From Mycobacterium sp. ENV421 (lineage in GTDB: Bacteria > Actinomycetota > Actinomycetes > Mycobacteriales > Mycobacteriaceae), in NCBI RefSeq assembly GCF_002887815.1, contig NZ_PDHO01000034.1, positions 1 through 45,128 on the forward strand: DNA of 45,128 nt. The letters are read 5' to 3'. A model generated the notes under the pieces. The model did not search any database, was not told the DNA's origin, and saw nothing but the letters and a program-made list of their open reading frames with translations. Shown here piece after piece: positions 15,332 to 24,238 of this stretch (within the stretch, counting starts at the first letter, position 1; the number at the start of each line of letters is the position of its first letter). Made by a program: the position numbers and the translations under genes.

Positions 15332-17071
15332 ATGAGTAAAGGTGAGCTCACCCTCGAGCCCGGCGGCCCGGCCCCGTCGACCGTCGAGAGCAAAGGCCTC
15401 AAGGGCGGTGCGCTGGGCTTGCTGTCCAGCATCGTCGTCGGGATGGCCTCGACGGCGCCGGCATATTCCCTGGCGGCGACGCTCGGGCTGATCGTGGCCA
15501 GCGGCGGAGCGCTGCTGGCCGGCGTCAAGGCCCCGGCGATCGTGCTGATCGCGTTCATCCCGATGTACATGATCGCGGTCGCCTACCAGGAGCTGAACAA
15601 GGCCGAACCGGACTGCGGGACCACATTCACCTGGGCATCGCGGGCGTTCGGGCCGCTGATCGGCTGGCTCGGCGGCTGGGGCATCATCGCCGCCGACGTC
15701 ATCGTGATGGCGAACCTCGCCCAGATCGCCGGCGCCTACTCGTTCACGTTCGTCGGCGACCTCGGCTGGCATTCGGCGGCCGATCTGGCAAACAGCACCC
15801 TGTGGTCGACGGTGGCCGGAGTCATCTGGATCATCGTGATGACCTACATCTGTTACCGCGGCATCGAGGTGTCGGCGCGAATCCAGTACGGCCTGCTCGG
15901 CATCGAGCTCGTGGTGCTGGTGGTGTTCTCCATCGTGGCGTTGGTCAAGGTGTACGCGGGCAAGGCGGAGGCCTACTCACTGCACCCGTCGCTCTCCTGG
16001 TTCTGGCCCGCCGGGCTGGACTTCGGGACCGTGATCGCCCCGGCCATCCTCACCGCGATCTTCATCTACTGGGGCTGGGACACCGCGGTGGCGTGCAACG
16101 AGGAGTCCGAGGACCCGGGCACCACGCCGGGGCGCGCCGCCGTCATCTCGACTTTCCTGCTGCTGGCGACGTACGCACTCGTCAGCGTCTCGGCCATCGC
16201 GTTCGCGGGCACCGGAACCGACGGCATCGGCCTGGGCAACCCGGACAACGCCGCGGACGCGTTCGCTGCGATCGGCCCGGACCTGTTCGGCGACAGCGTG
16301 CTCGGCCACATCGGCCTGCTGCTGCTGTCGGCGTCGATCCTGACCTCGGCGTCGGCGTCCACTCAGACGACGATCCTGCCCACCGCACGGACCACGCTGT
16401 CGATGGGTGTCTACCGGGCGTTGCCGCAGTCGTTCGCCAAGATCCACCGCACCTACCTGACCCCCACCACCTCGACCCTCGTCATGGGTGCGGTGTCCAT
16501 CGGGTTCTACGTGTTGTTCACGTTGATCAGCTCGAACCTGCTCTCGGCGCTGATCGGTTCGGTCGGCCTGATGATCGCCTTCTACTACGGCCTCACCGGA
16601 TTCGCCTGTGTGTGGTTCTACCGCAAGGACCTGACCGCCTCGGCGCGCGACTTCGTGATGCGCGGGGTGGTGCCATTGCTCGGGGGCCTGATCCTGCTGG
16701 TGGTGTTCGCCTATGGGCTGATCCAGTACGCCAAGCCGGACTGGCTGACCGACGCCGACGGCAACAACGTCACGATCTTCGGGTTCGGCGCGGTCGCGGT
16801 CGTGGGTATCGGCGCGCTCGTGCTGGGAGTGATCCTGATGGGAATCTGGTGGCTGATGTCGCCCGACTTCTTCCGCGGCCGCACCCTGTCCCGGCGCTCC
16901 AGCGCCGATCTGGTGCTGACGCCGGCCACCGCCGTCGAGGCGCACTTCGGCCTGCCGGACTCCGGAGACATGCCCACGGTCATCTCCCCGGACCTGTCGA
17001 ACCTCCCGCCGGGCGAGACCGCCCTCAACCCGGAGACCGGCGAGGAGTTCACCCGGGGGCCGCAGGCTTAG
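15332..17071 (+). CDS. APC superfamily amino acid/amine permease
   Basis: A cytoplasmic-membrane secondary transporter of 579 residues. About 12 hydrophobic segments are visible between residues 28 and 505. The first carries the family substrate motif in SSIVVGMASTAPAYSLAAT, and the conserved YWGWDTAVACNEESEDPGTTPGRA loop follows segment 6. The C-terminal 75 residues are hydrophilic and proline-rich, probably cytoplasmic. AGGAG precedes the ATG. Substrate cannot be read from sequence; proximity to amine/amino-acid genes makes an amine or amino acid likely. Its stop interleaves with that of the convergent DUF1275 gene. Confidence 0.9.
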   Translation: MSKGELTLEPGGPAPSTVESKGLKGGALGLLSSIVVGMASTAPAYSLAATLGLIVASGGALLAGVKAPAIVLIAFIPMYMIAVAYQELNKAEPDCGTTFTWASRAFGPLIGWLGGWGIIAADVIVMANLAQIAGAYSFTFVGDLGWHSAADLANSTLWSTVAGVIWIIVMTYICYRGIEVSARIQYGLLGIELVVLVVFSIVALVKVYAGKAEAYSLHPSLSWFWPAGLDFGTVIAPAILTAIFIYWGWDTAVACNEESEDPGTTPGRAAVISTFLLLATYALVSVSAIAFAGTGTDGIGLGNPDNAADAFAAIGPDLFGDSVLGHIGLLLLSASILTSASASTQTTILPTARTTLSMGVYRALPQSFAKIHRTYLTPTTSTLVMGAVSIGFYVLFTLISSNLLSALIGSVGLMIAFYYGLTGFACVWFYRKDLTASARDFVMRGVVPLLGGLILLVVFAYGLIQYAKPDWLTDADGNNVTIFGFGAVAVVGIGALVLGVILMGIWWLMSPDFFRGRTLSRRSSADLVLTPATAVEAHFGLPDSGDMPTVISPDLSNLPPGETALNPETGEEFTRGPQA

Positions 17072-17748
17072 GGCAGCTCGTTGCGCGGCCAGATCCGGTG
17101 ACCGGCGACGGCCACCGCGGCGGTGACGACGGCGGCCAGGTACACCGGAAAGCCGGCGTCGAGGCGTAACAACGAGGCACCGCAGAATGCGCCGGCGATG
17201 ATCACCACGACAGCCCACAACCGGCGGTGCGTCAGCCACGTCAGCCCGGGGCCGAACAGCGTCTCGCTGGCATAGGCGGTGAGCGTGGACGTGACCACCA
17301 CGGTGGTGATGTCGGCGACGGCCAGCATCCGCGCCGTCGCGGCCTGGGCGCCCATCAGCGTCGCCAGGGTGGCGGCGATGCCGACGCCGACCGCCGACTC
17401 GCCGTGAACCCGAACGAGTGTCAGCACCGTGGCCGCGGCGGCGAGCACCACCGCACTGGTGGCGAACACGGCGGTGACGACCGGCAGCCAGCCGCCGGGG
17501 TGGCGTTGCAGCAGGCGGCCCACCACCGCGGCACCGACCACGTAGGCGCCCAGCGCCACCAGCGGTCCGGCGACGGGCAGTTCGTCCTCACCGGCCATGC
17601 CCATCCCGAGGATCACCACATTGCCGGTCATGTTGCCGGTGAACACCCGGTCCAGCGCGAGATACCCCACCGCGTCCAGCAGTCCGGTGACGAAGGTCAG
17701 CGCGAGCATCAGCCACAGCTGCAGATGCGTGCGGATGAGAGTGGTCAC
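17068..17748 (-). CDS. DUF1275 (YoaK-family) membrane protein
   Basis: A 226-residue integral membrane protein with about six hydrophobic segments. Family motifs are TGLLDAVGYLALDRVFTGNMTGNVV near the N-terminus and TLMGAQAATARMLAVADITTVVVTSTLTA in the middle. No biochemical role is established for the family. GTG at 17746-17748 overlaps the stop of the upstream gamma-glutamyltransferase-like gene (GTGA), so it is the last member of the ABC transporter operon. Stop codons at 17068-17071 interleave with the convergent APC permease. Confidence 0.88.
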   Translation of the reverse strand: MTTLIRTHLQLWLMLALTFVTGLLDAVGYLALDRVFTGNMTGNVVILGMGMAGEDELPVAGPLVALGAYVVGAAVVGRLLQRHPGGWLPVVTAVFATSAVVLAAAATVLTLVRVHGESAVGVGIAATLATLMGAQAATARMLAVADITTVVVTSTLTAYASETLFGPGLTWLTHRRLWAVVVIIAGAFCGASLLRLDAGFPVYLAAVVTAAVAVAGHRIWPRNELP

Positions 17749-19307
17749 GGCTGCGGACGCGGGTAGTGCGCCACCACGGCGGCGCCGTCCGACCGCGGAT
17801 CCGACGCGGCCGTCATCGAGCCGCCGGAATCGACGAAGACCACATTGGCCTGGCCGAGGGCTTCGGTGCGCGGCGGCACCTCGGTCGCGGTGAAGCCCGC
17901 CGCACGGATCGACGCCTGCGCGGCCGGATCGAGGTCGGCCTCGACGGTCACGCTGTCCGGGCCGCCGCCGCACTGGGTGCCGACGATGGCGCGGGGCGCG
18001 GCAACCGCGTCGACCGCCGTGGCGCCGCCCACTGCCCGCAGCAGGATCTGGCCGAGGATCTGCGGCTGACCCTGCCCGCCCATGGTCGACAACACCTGTG
18101 CGATCCGGCCCTGCCGCATCGTCATCGCCGGCATCAGCGTGTGCGCCGGGCGCTTTCGCGGCGCGATCACGTTCGGCGATGCCGGGTCCAGGCTGAATCC
18201 GCAGCCACGATTGTGGAACAGCACACCGGTGACCGGGTCGATCAGTCCGGACCCGAACGCGTGATAGACGCTCTGGATCAGTGACACCGCGTATCCCTCG
18301 CCGTCGGCGACGGCGATACCCACGGTGTCCCCGCGGGGCACGCCCGGCGGCCGACTCACCGGCCCGGTGCCGCCCGACATCACGTCGACGTCGACGGTGG
18401 CGTGCCGCGGGTCGGCGAGTTGACTGTCGCGAATCCCGTTGCCGCGGTGGAAGGCGTGCAGCAACTGCCCCATGTCGTCGCCGACCGGGTCGGCCAGGCC
18501 GCCGGCGTGCACCATACCGAGCGCATGCAGCAGCAGGAAACCCTGGCTGTTGGGGGGGCTCGTCAGCACGGTCAGGTCACCGAACTCAGCCCGCAACGGC
18601 TCGACGACCTCAACCTGGAAGTCGGCGAAATCCGCTTCGGTCAAACAGGATTGGTGGGTGCGCAAGTAACCGACGGACCGTTGCGCGAGACCCCCGCTGT
18701 AGAACTCGTCGGGCCCGTCGGAGCGCAAGGTCGCCAACGTGTCGGCCAGGGCCGGCTGCCGGAACAGCTCACCGACCCGCATCGGCGCACCGTGCGGGCG
18801 GAACACCCGGTCGAAGTCGACGGTGCCGATCAGATCGCGGTTCTCGGGATCGTCGAGGTGGGTGGCCAACGACGCGGGTACCGGCACACCGTCGCGGGCG
18901 GCCGTCTCGGCGGCGCACAGCGTCGAACTCCACGAAACGCGGGAACCCAAGCGGCGCATCGCCTCCCACCCTCGTACCCCGCCCGGCACGGTCACCGCAG
19001 CGGCACCACGCGCGGGCAGCCAGTCCCCGTGCTCGGCGCGAAGGGCCTCGGCATCCACCGTGGTACCAGCCCACCCGGAGGCGTTGAGGCAGTTCACTGT
19101 GCCATCCGGGGTCCGGACCAGAGCGAACAGGTCGCCGCCGAGCGCGACGTTGTGGGGGTACACAACGGTCAGCACAGCGGCGGCGGCGATCGCGGCGTCG
19201 ATGGCGGTGCCACCGCCACGCAGGATCGCGATCCCGGCATCGGTGGCCAGGGCGTGCGGGGTAGCCAGTGCTGCCACTACTGGCTGCCCGCCAAGGGCGG
19301 CGGACAC
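17745..19307 (-). CDS. Gamma-glutamyltransferase-family Ntn hydrolase (YwrD-like)
   Basis: A self-processing N-terminal-nucleophile hydrolase family member, 520 residues. ILRGGGTAIDAAIAAAAVLTVVYPHNVALGGD is typical of the large subunit. The autoprocessing site is GDTVGIAV with candidate nucleophile Thr328, followed by GYAVSLIQSVYHAFGSG and GVLFHNRGCGF. The GDT form resembles the YwrD branch rather than classical GGT (TTHFSV), so transpeptidase activity is uncertain. No signal peptide, implying a cytoplasmic enzyme acting on imported gamma-glutamyl or related amides. GTG start 15 bases after the ATPase stop; same operon as the amino-acid ABC transporter. Confidence 0.85.
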   Translation of the reverse strand: MSAALGGQPVVAALATPHALATDAGIAILRGGGTAIDAAIAAAAVLTVVYPHNVALGGDLFALVRTPDGTVNCLNASGWAGTTVDAEALRAEHGDWLPARGAAAVTVPGGVRGWEAMRRLGSRVSWSSTLCAAETAARDGVPVPASLATHLDDPENRDLIGTVDFDRVFRPHGAPMRVGELFRQPALADTLATLRSDGPDEFYSGGLAQRSVGYLRTHQSCLTEADFADFQVEVVEPLRAEFGDLTVLTSPPNSQGFLLLHALGMVHAGGLADPVGDDMGQLLHAFHRGNGIRDSQLADPRHATVDVDVMSGGTGPVSRPPGVPRGDTVGIAVADGEGYAVSLIQSVYHAFGSGLIDPVTGVLFHNRGCGFSLDPASPNVIAPRKRPAHTLMPAMTMRQGRIAQVLSTMGGQGQPQILGQILLRAVGGATAVDAVAAPRAIVGTQCGGGPDSVTVEADLDPAAQASIRAAGFTATEVPPRTEALGQANVVFVDSGGSMTAASDPRSDGAAVVAHYPRPQP

Positions 19308-19322
19308 GAGAGATTGACTCCT

Positions 19323-20099
19323 TCAGCGGATGGTGGAAAGAAACGCCTTGGTGCGGTCATGCTGCGGGTCGGCGAACAGACGCTCCGGTGGCGCGTCCTC
19401 GATGACCCGACCACCGTCCATGACGACGATACGGTCAGCGGCGTCCCTGGCGAACCGCATCTCGTGTGTGACGACCACCATGGTCATGTGCTCGTCGGCC
19501 AGCTCACGCATCACCGCCAGGACCTCGCCGACCATCTCGACGTCCAAAGCACTGGTGGGTTCGTCGAACAGCATGACCTTGGGCCGCATGGCCAGCGCGC
19601 GGGCGATCGCCACCCGCTGTTGCTGTCCTCCGGAAAGTTGGCTGGGACGGGCATCGGCCTTGTCCGCCAAGCCCACTCGGCTCAACACCGCGATGGCGTC
19701 GCGACGCGCCTCGTCCTTGGCCACCCCGAGCACACGTACCGGACCATTCCAGACGTTTTCGGCGGCCGTCATGTGCGGGAACAGGTTGAAGTGCTGGAAG
19801 ACGAACCCGATCTCGCGCCGGCGGCGCGCCAGCTCGCTGATGCTCACCTTCTTGGTGCCGCCGGAGTCGCGATGGCCGATCGGCGTCCCGCCGATCAGGA
19901 TCCGGCCGCTGTCGACGGTCTCCAGGTGATTGAGCGATCGCAGCAGGGTGGTCTTGCCCGCTCCGGAAGGGCCGATGAGGACGACGACCTCACCGCGCAT
20001 GACATCCAGTGAGACGTTGTCGAGAACTCTGCGGCCACCGAGGGTTCGCGAGACGTTCTGCACCGAGACGATCGGAAGTTTTTCTGCCGCTTGGTTCAC
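19323..20099 (-). CDS. Polar amino acid ABC transporter ATP-binding protein (GlnQ-type)
   Basis: A 258-residue ATPase for a solute importer. Walker A is GPSGAGKTT (43-51), followed by the Q-loop FVFQHFNLFPHMT, the signature LSGGQQQRVAIARAL, Walker B VMLFDEPTSALD and the H-loop VVVTHEM. Closest to the GlnQ/HisP class. GTG at 20097-20099 is chosen because it lies 7 bases past the permease stop with GAGG in between; a longer in-frame start would overlap the permease. Confidence 0.94.
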   Translation of the reverse strand: MNQAAEKLPIVSVQNVSRTLGGRRVLDNVSLDVMRGEVVVLIGPSGAGKTTLLRSLNHLETVDSGRILIGGTPIGHRDSGGTKKVSISELARRRREIGFVFQHFNLFPHMTAAENVWNGPVRVLGVAKDEARRDAIAVLSRVGLADKADARPSQLSGGQQQRVAIARALAMRPKVMLFDEPTSALDVEMVGEVLAVMRELADEHMTMVVVTHEMRFARDAADRIVVMDGGRVIEDAPPERLFADPQHDRTKAFLSTIR

Positions 20100-20106
20100 G
20101 TGGACC

Positions 20107-20889
20107 TCACACCTGGGCTTCGGCGGGCGCGGGGCTGCGGCGGGCACCGAGGAGCCGCTGAGTGATGCGCACGTGCTGGTTGATGCCGAGCTGACGAGCC
20201 AGCCTGTTCTCGATCTCGGCTTGGATGACCGTCCATATCGTGGTCAGCGCAAGGTAGTACAGCGCGGCGACGATGAAGATCTCGAAGGTGTGGAAGGTTG
20301 CCGAGCTGATGGATTGCGTCACAAGGAACATCTCACTGACACCGATCACCGACAGCACCGAGGTGGTCTTCATCATGCCGTTGAAGGAGTTGCCCATCGG
20401 CGGAACCATGACGCGCAGCGACTGCGGGACGATGATCCAGCGCATCACCTTGGCGGGCTTCATCCCCAGGGACTCCGCGGCCTCGAACTGACCCTTGGGC
20501 ACCGAATCCAAGCCTGCGCGGATGATTTCGGCGATGTAGGCGCTCTCGTTGATCGTCAGTCCGACGATAGCCGCCTGGATCGCCGCCTTGACCGACATCC
20601 CGAACAGGGACGCGTCGTGAAATTGGTAGAGGCCGACCGCCGCCAGACCGGTGTAGATGATGACCAACTGCACCAGTAGCGGAGTTCCGCGGACTGCCCA
20701 GATGTACAGGCTTGCGCACCAACGCAACACCGCGAACCGGGACCGGCGCAGCAGCGCTATGACCAGGCCGACGAGGGTGGCCAGCACCATCGCCACCGCG
20801 GAGATGACGATGGTGAGAACCAGGCCGTTGAGGAAACGCTCACTGGGAGTGAACAGCGATTTCCAGAAGAACTGCCAATCGAAGTGCAC
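20107..20889 (-). CDS. Polar amino acid ABC transporter permease
   Basis: A HisM/GlnP-type membrane subunit of 260 residues with five or six hydrophobic segments. The coupling motif is QFEAAESLGMKPAKVMRWIIVPQSLR (EAA loop). The N-terminal conserved block VLTIVISAVAMVLATLVGLVIALLRRS and RGTPLLVQL are also present. It starts with GTG 15 bases after the substrate-binding lipoprotein stop. A single permease gene suggests a homodimeric pore. Confidence 0.94.
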   Translation of the reverse strand: MHFDWQFFWKSLFTPSERFLNGLVLTIVISAVAMVLATLVGLVIALLRRSRFAVLRWCASLYIWAVRGTPLLVQLVIIYTGLAAVGLYQFHDASLFGMSVKAAIQAAIVGLTINESAYIAEIIRAGLDSVPKGQFEAAESLGMKPAKVMRWIIVPQSLRVMVPPMGNSFNGMMKTTSVLSVIGVSEMFLVTQSISSATFHTFEIFIVAALYYLALTTIWTVIQAEIENRLARQLGINQHVRITQRLLGARRSPAPAEAQV

Positions 20890-20904
20890 GCCGCCGGTCT
20901 CCCG

Positions 20905-21768
20905 TCACTTCTGGATGTCGAGATCGGTCTGGCCCCAGTCGGCCAGGATCTTGGCGTACGTGCCGTTGGCATCGAGTTCGCCGAGTGCCTTGGCGATCGC
21001 ATCATGCAGCGCGGCATCGCCTTTCAGCGTGGCGGCACCGATCTTGATGGTTCCGAACGGCTTTCCGGCGAGTTGGATCTGGGCACCGGTCTTGGTCGAG
21101 TAGTACCCCAGCGTCTCGGCGGTGTCGAGGTACGCGTCGACCTGACCGTTCTGAACTTGTTGCAGCGCAACGTCTGCGTGACTGTTGCGGGTGATGTCGA
21201 TCTCCGGCTTGCCCGCGGCCGTGCACTTTCCGGACTGGTCGACCACCTGCTCCTCGGCGGTGGTGGCGATCGCCACGATGACCTTCTTGCCGCACAGGCT
21301 GTCATCCATGCCGGTGATCGCCGCGGGATGCTCCTTGGACACCGCAATCCCGGTGCCCGAGTACACATATGGCACGAAGTCGACGACCTTCTCGCGCTCC
21401 GGCTTGATGTAGAGCTGGGCCATGATCACGTCGCACTGCTTGGCCTGGAGCGTCGGGATCAGCGCGGTGAACGCTGATTCCACGAAGTCCGGCTTGAGGC
21501 CCAGCTGGCCGGCCAGCGCCTTGGCGAGGTCGACTTCGCTGCCGACCAGCGCACCGTTTTCGTCGTGGTAAACACTCGGCGGGGTGCCGTCATTGGCGGC
21601 GCACACCTTGAGGGTGCCGGCCTGCAGGATCGCCGGCGGTGCGACTGAGGCCGGGCGGGTCGGCCCGGCGACGTCCGTGGAATCCGACGAGCACCCGGTC
21701 AGTGCCGCGGCCAGGGCCGCGCCGAGCGCGATGGCGGCGCGAGTACGGGTCGAGAAGGGTGCAGGCAC
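20905..21768 (-). CDS. Amino acid ABC transporter substrate-binding lipoprotein
   Basis: A 287-residue extracytoplasmic receptor. A short signal peptide ends in the lipobox LTGC with acylated Cys26. The mature part is the bacterial SBP family 3 fold: LKVCAANDGTPPSVYHDENGALVGSEVDLAKALA, then DVIMAQLYIKPEREKVVDFVPYVYSG, then ADVALQQVQNGQVDAYLDT. First gene of the five-gene operon (SBP, permease, ATPase, GGT-like, DUF1275). GGAGG lies six bases before the GTG. Ligand probably a polar or gamma-linked amino acid; not determinable. Confidence 0.94.
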   Translation of the reverse strand: MPAPFSTRTRAAIALGAALAAALTGCSSDSTDVAGPTRPASVAPPAILQAGTLKVCAANDGTPPSVYHDENGALVGSEVDLAKALAGQLGLKPDFVESAFTALIPTLQAKQCDVIMAQLYIKPEREKVVDFVPYVYSGTGIAVSKEHPAAITGMDDSLCGKKVIVAIATTAEEQVVDQSGKCTAAGKPEIDITRNSHADVALQQVQNGQVDAYLDTAETLGYYSTKTGAQIQLAGKPFGTIKIGAATLKGDAALHDAIAKALGELDANGTYAKILADWGQTDLDIQK

Positions 21769-21841
21769 GGGAGCCTCCGAAATATCTGGTGGGACCTGAC
21801 AGTTCGACCAGCCGTTGTCGATAGCCCGCCAGCAGCGGGGT

Positions 21842-21877
21842 CTATCGAACGATAGGGGACTATCGAATGATAGGCAA
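21842..21877 (-). promoter_or_regulatory. Operon promoter overlapped by two palindromic operators
   Basis: Two near-identical palindromes, CTATCGAACGATAG (21842-21855) and CTATCGAATGATAG (21860-21873), lie 18 bp centre to centre. On the minus strand TTGCCT (21872-21877), a 17-bp spacer and TATCGT (21849-21854) form a plausible -35/-10. The second palindrome overlaps the -35 and spacer, and the first covers the -10. The TetR gene directly upstream is the natural candidate repressor. Confidence 0.65.
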
Positions 21878-21900
21878 CGGATAGCGAGCAGCCGTGTTGG

Positions 21901-22575
21901 CTAGCCCCGCCCGCGCGGAATGGCGGCCAGTCGTGCCGTGGTGGCGGCCTGCAGATCAGCAAGACCCCCGTGGTCGACCAGCAGGGCCCGCAGCACGAAG
22001 TCGGCGGCTTCAAGCGGGCGGCGCCCGCGGACCTGCCCGCCGGGTCCCCCTTGTTCGCGCAGCGTCTCGAACAGCACGCCGTTCATCGCGCGCTGGACGA
22101 ACCCGGGCTCGAAGGCCACGAACTCCCCCGCCTCGCAGCCCCCGGTGACCACCCGCTCGACCAAGTCATGGAACACCGCGATACCGGCGCGCTCGTCGGC
22201 GAGCTCGGCAAGGCCCAGCACGGCGTCCTGGTAGAGCCCGCGCGAATCGAACGGTTGATCCAGCGCCTGGCGCACGTCGCAGGCGATGGTCAGGTGCAGT
22301 TTCGCCGCCCAGCTGATGTCCTCGGCCAGATACTGGCGGATCCGTGCCACCGACGGTCCGAGGTCCAGTTCCACCAGTGACTGGTAGATCGCGTGCTTGG
22401 CCTCGAAGTGGTGAAACAGCGAGGGCTGCCGGATCTGCACGGCGTCGGCGATGTCACGGGTCGACGTACCGAAGAACCCGCGCTGGGCGAACAGGCTGGC
22501 CGCGGCCAGCAGGATGCGACCTCTGGTCGACGTCCAATCCACCTCGGGAGGCTGCCAGTCGGGCCCGTACTTCAC
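21901..22575 (-). CDS. TetR-family transcriptional regulator
   Basis: A 224-residue repressor. The N-terminal helix-turn-helix spans about residues 18-64: RILLAAASLFAQRGFFGTSTRDIADAVQIRQPSLFHHFEAK. The C-terminal ligand domain is not diagnostic. It uses a GTG start and is transcribed toward the ABC transporter/GGT operon. The gap to that operon holds the twin palindromes, so local control of transport and probably autoregulation are likely. It could also control the aldehyde dehydrogenase upstream. Confidence 0.92.
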   Translation of the reverse strand: MKYGPDWQPPEVDWTSTRGRILLAAASLFAQRGFFGTSTRDIADAVQIRQPSLFHHFEAKHAIYQSLVELDLGPSVARIRQYLAEDISWAAKLHLTIACDVRQALDQPFDSRGLYQDAVLGLAELADERAGIAVFHDLVERVVTGGCEAGEFVAFEPGFVQRAMNGVLFETLREQGGPGGQVRGRRPLEAADFVLRALLVDHGGLADLQAATTARLAAIPRGRG

Positions 22576-22601
22576 CGCCAGATTGTGTCACCACCGCCGA
22601 G

Positions 22602-22619
22602 GCGGCCGGAACCGGCCGC
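22602..22619 (-). terminator. Perfect GC-rich hairpin after the aldehyde dehydrogenase
   Basis: GCGGCCGGAACCGGCCGC is a perfect inverted repeat (8-bp arms) immediately after the aldehyde dehydrogenase stop, with no U-tract. Mycobacterial terminators often lack the U-run, so it may end that transcript before tetR. Confidence 0.5.
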
Positions 22620-24122
22620 TTACCGCTTCTTGAAAATCGTCCGGTGCCAATCTTTTTCGGCGACACCGGTGATGTCACTCATCACGTGCTTGATGGTCAG
22701 GTATTCCTCGAAGGAGTAGTCGCTCATGTCCTTGCCGAACCCGGACGCGCCGACCCCGCCGTGTGGCATCTCGCTGATGATCGGGATGTGGTCGTTGATC
22801 CACACGCAGCCGGCGTTGATCTCGCGCGAGGCCCGCTGGGCGCGATACACGTCGCGGGTCCACGCCGAGGCGGCCAGCCCGTAGTCGGTGTCGTTGGCCT
22901 GGCGCAGCGCGTCGTCGTCGCCGTCGTGGGTGCGCACGGTCAGCACCGGGCCGAAGATCTCGTCGCGATAGACCTCGCAGGTTTCGGCGACGTCGGCGAT
23001 CAGCGTCGGCAGGTAGAACGACCCGGGCCGGTCCGGGGCCGCACCGCCGGTGACGACGCGACCGCCCTCGCCCGGCGCCCGGGCCACCATCGCCGCGACC
23101 TTGTCGCGGTGGGTGGCCGAGATCAGCGGACCCAGGTCGGTGTCGGGATCCTGCGGATCGCCGACGACCATCTTGCCCATGAGCTCGGCCACCCCGGCCA
23201 CGAAGTCGTCGTAGAGGTCGCGGGCCACGATCGCACGGGTCGCCGCTGTGCAGTCCTGCCCGGAGTTGATCAGCGAGCCGGCCACTGCGCCGTTGATCGC
23301 GGCGTCCAGATCGGCGTCGTCGAACACCACGAACGGCGCCTTGCCGCCGAGTTCCAGTTGGGTGCGGTGGCCATACGCCGCCGCGGCCGACATCACCCGC
23401 CGCCCCACCGCGGTCGAGCCGGTGAACGTCACGACGTCGACATCGCGGTGGCCGGCCAGGGCCGAGCCGACGTCCGCTCCGGCGCCGGTGATGACGTTGA
23501 GCACGCCGTCGGGCAGGCCGGCCTCGGTGGCCAGCCGGGCCAGCGTGAGAGTGGTCAGCGGGGTCAGCTCGGCGGGCTTGATGACCACCGAACAGCCGGC
23601 GGCCAACGCGGGGAGTACCTTCCACACCGCCATCTGCAGTGGGTAGTTCCACGGCGTGATCGTCGCGACCACCCCGACCGCCTCGCGCCGGATGGACGAT
23701 GTGTGGTCGCCGCTGTACTCCCCGGTGGCCTTGCCTTCCAGGTGGCGGGCGGCCCCGGCGAAGAACGCGATGTTGTCGATGCTGCCTGGCACGTCGAACT
23801 CGGTGGCCAGCCGCACCGGTTTGCCGGTTTGACTGACCTCTTCGGCGGCGATCTCCGCGGAGTGGGCGTCGACGAGTTCGGCCAGCTTGGCCAATACTGT
23901 GGCACGCTCGACGGGGGTGGCCCGCGACCAGCCGCCGAGAGCGGCGCGGGCGGCGGCCACCGCGGTGTCGACGTCGGCGGGCTGGGCCAGCGCCAGCTCC
24001 GCGACGACGCTGCCGTCGGCCGGGTTGATGACCTGGTGGAGGCTGCCGCCGGTCACCAGCGGGGCACCATCGATCCAGCTACCGGGCACAATTCGGGTCT
24101 TGTCAGAGGTGAGTGCGGTCAC
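22620..24122 (-). CDS. Gamma-aminobutyraldehyde dehydrogenase-like aldehyde dehydrogenase
   Basis: An NAD(P)-dependent aldehyde dehydrogenase of 500 residues. Catalytic Cys291 (NSGQDCTAATR), general base Glu257 (LELGGKAP), Asn159 (TPWNYP) and Lys182 (IKPAE) are all present. The overall sequence and the QDC motif are like prokaryotic gamma-aminobutyraldehyde / betaine-aldehyde dehydrogenases, so oxidation of 4-aminobutanal to GABA in putrescine breakdown is plausible. GTG start at 24120-24122, diverging from an Lrp regulator and a class III aminotransferase that could supply the aldehyde. Confidence 0.87.
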   Translation of the reverse strand: MTALTSDKTRIVPGSWIDGAPLVTGGSLHQVINPADGSVVAELALAQPADVDTAVAAARAALGGWSRATPVERATVLAKLAELVDAHSAEIAAEEVSQTGKPVRLATEFDVPGSIDNIAFFAGAARHLEGKATGEYSGDHTSSIRREAVGVVATITPWNYPLQMAVWKVLPALAAGCSVVIKPAELTPLTTLTLARLATEAGLPDGVLNVITGAGADVGSALAGHRDVDVVTFTGSTAVGRRVMSAAAAYGHRTQLELGGKAPFVVFDDADLDAAINGAVAGSLINSGQDCTAATRAIVARDLYDDFVAGVAELMGKMVVGDPQDPDTDLGPLISATHRDKVAAMVARAPGEGGRVVTGGAAPDRPGSFYLPTLIADVAETCEVYRDEIFGPVLTVRTHDGDDDALRQANDTDYGLAASAWTRDVYRAQRASREINAGCVWINDHIPIISEMPHGGVGASGFGKDMSDYSFEEYLTIKHVMSDITGVAEKDWHRTIFKKR

Positions 24123-24212
24123 CGCCCCACGGTAACCGACCCGCTCAGCAACTGCTACGCATTCCCACAGTACGGGTGGGCTATCGCCACCAATTTCATC
24201 GATCTTGTTGCC

Positions 24213-24221
24213 TTAAACAAC
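24213..24221. promoter_or_regulatory. Candidate Lrp box upstream of lrp
   Basis: TTAAACAAC here recurs exactly at 24729-24737, just before the aminotransferase start. Together with the preceding TTGTT it forms an inverted pair TTGTT-GCCTTA-AACAA. AT-rich imperfect palindromes of this kind are typical Lrp/AsnC targets. Inference from position and repetition. Confidence 0.4.
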
Positions 24222-24238
24222 TGATTCCGTGCACAATC

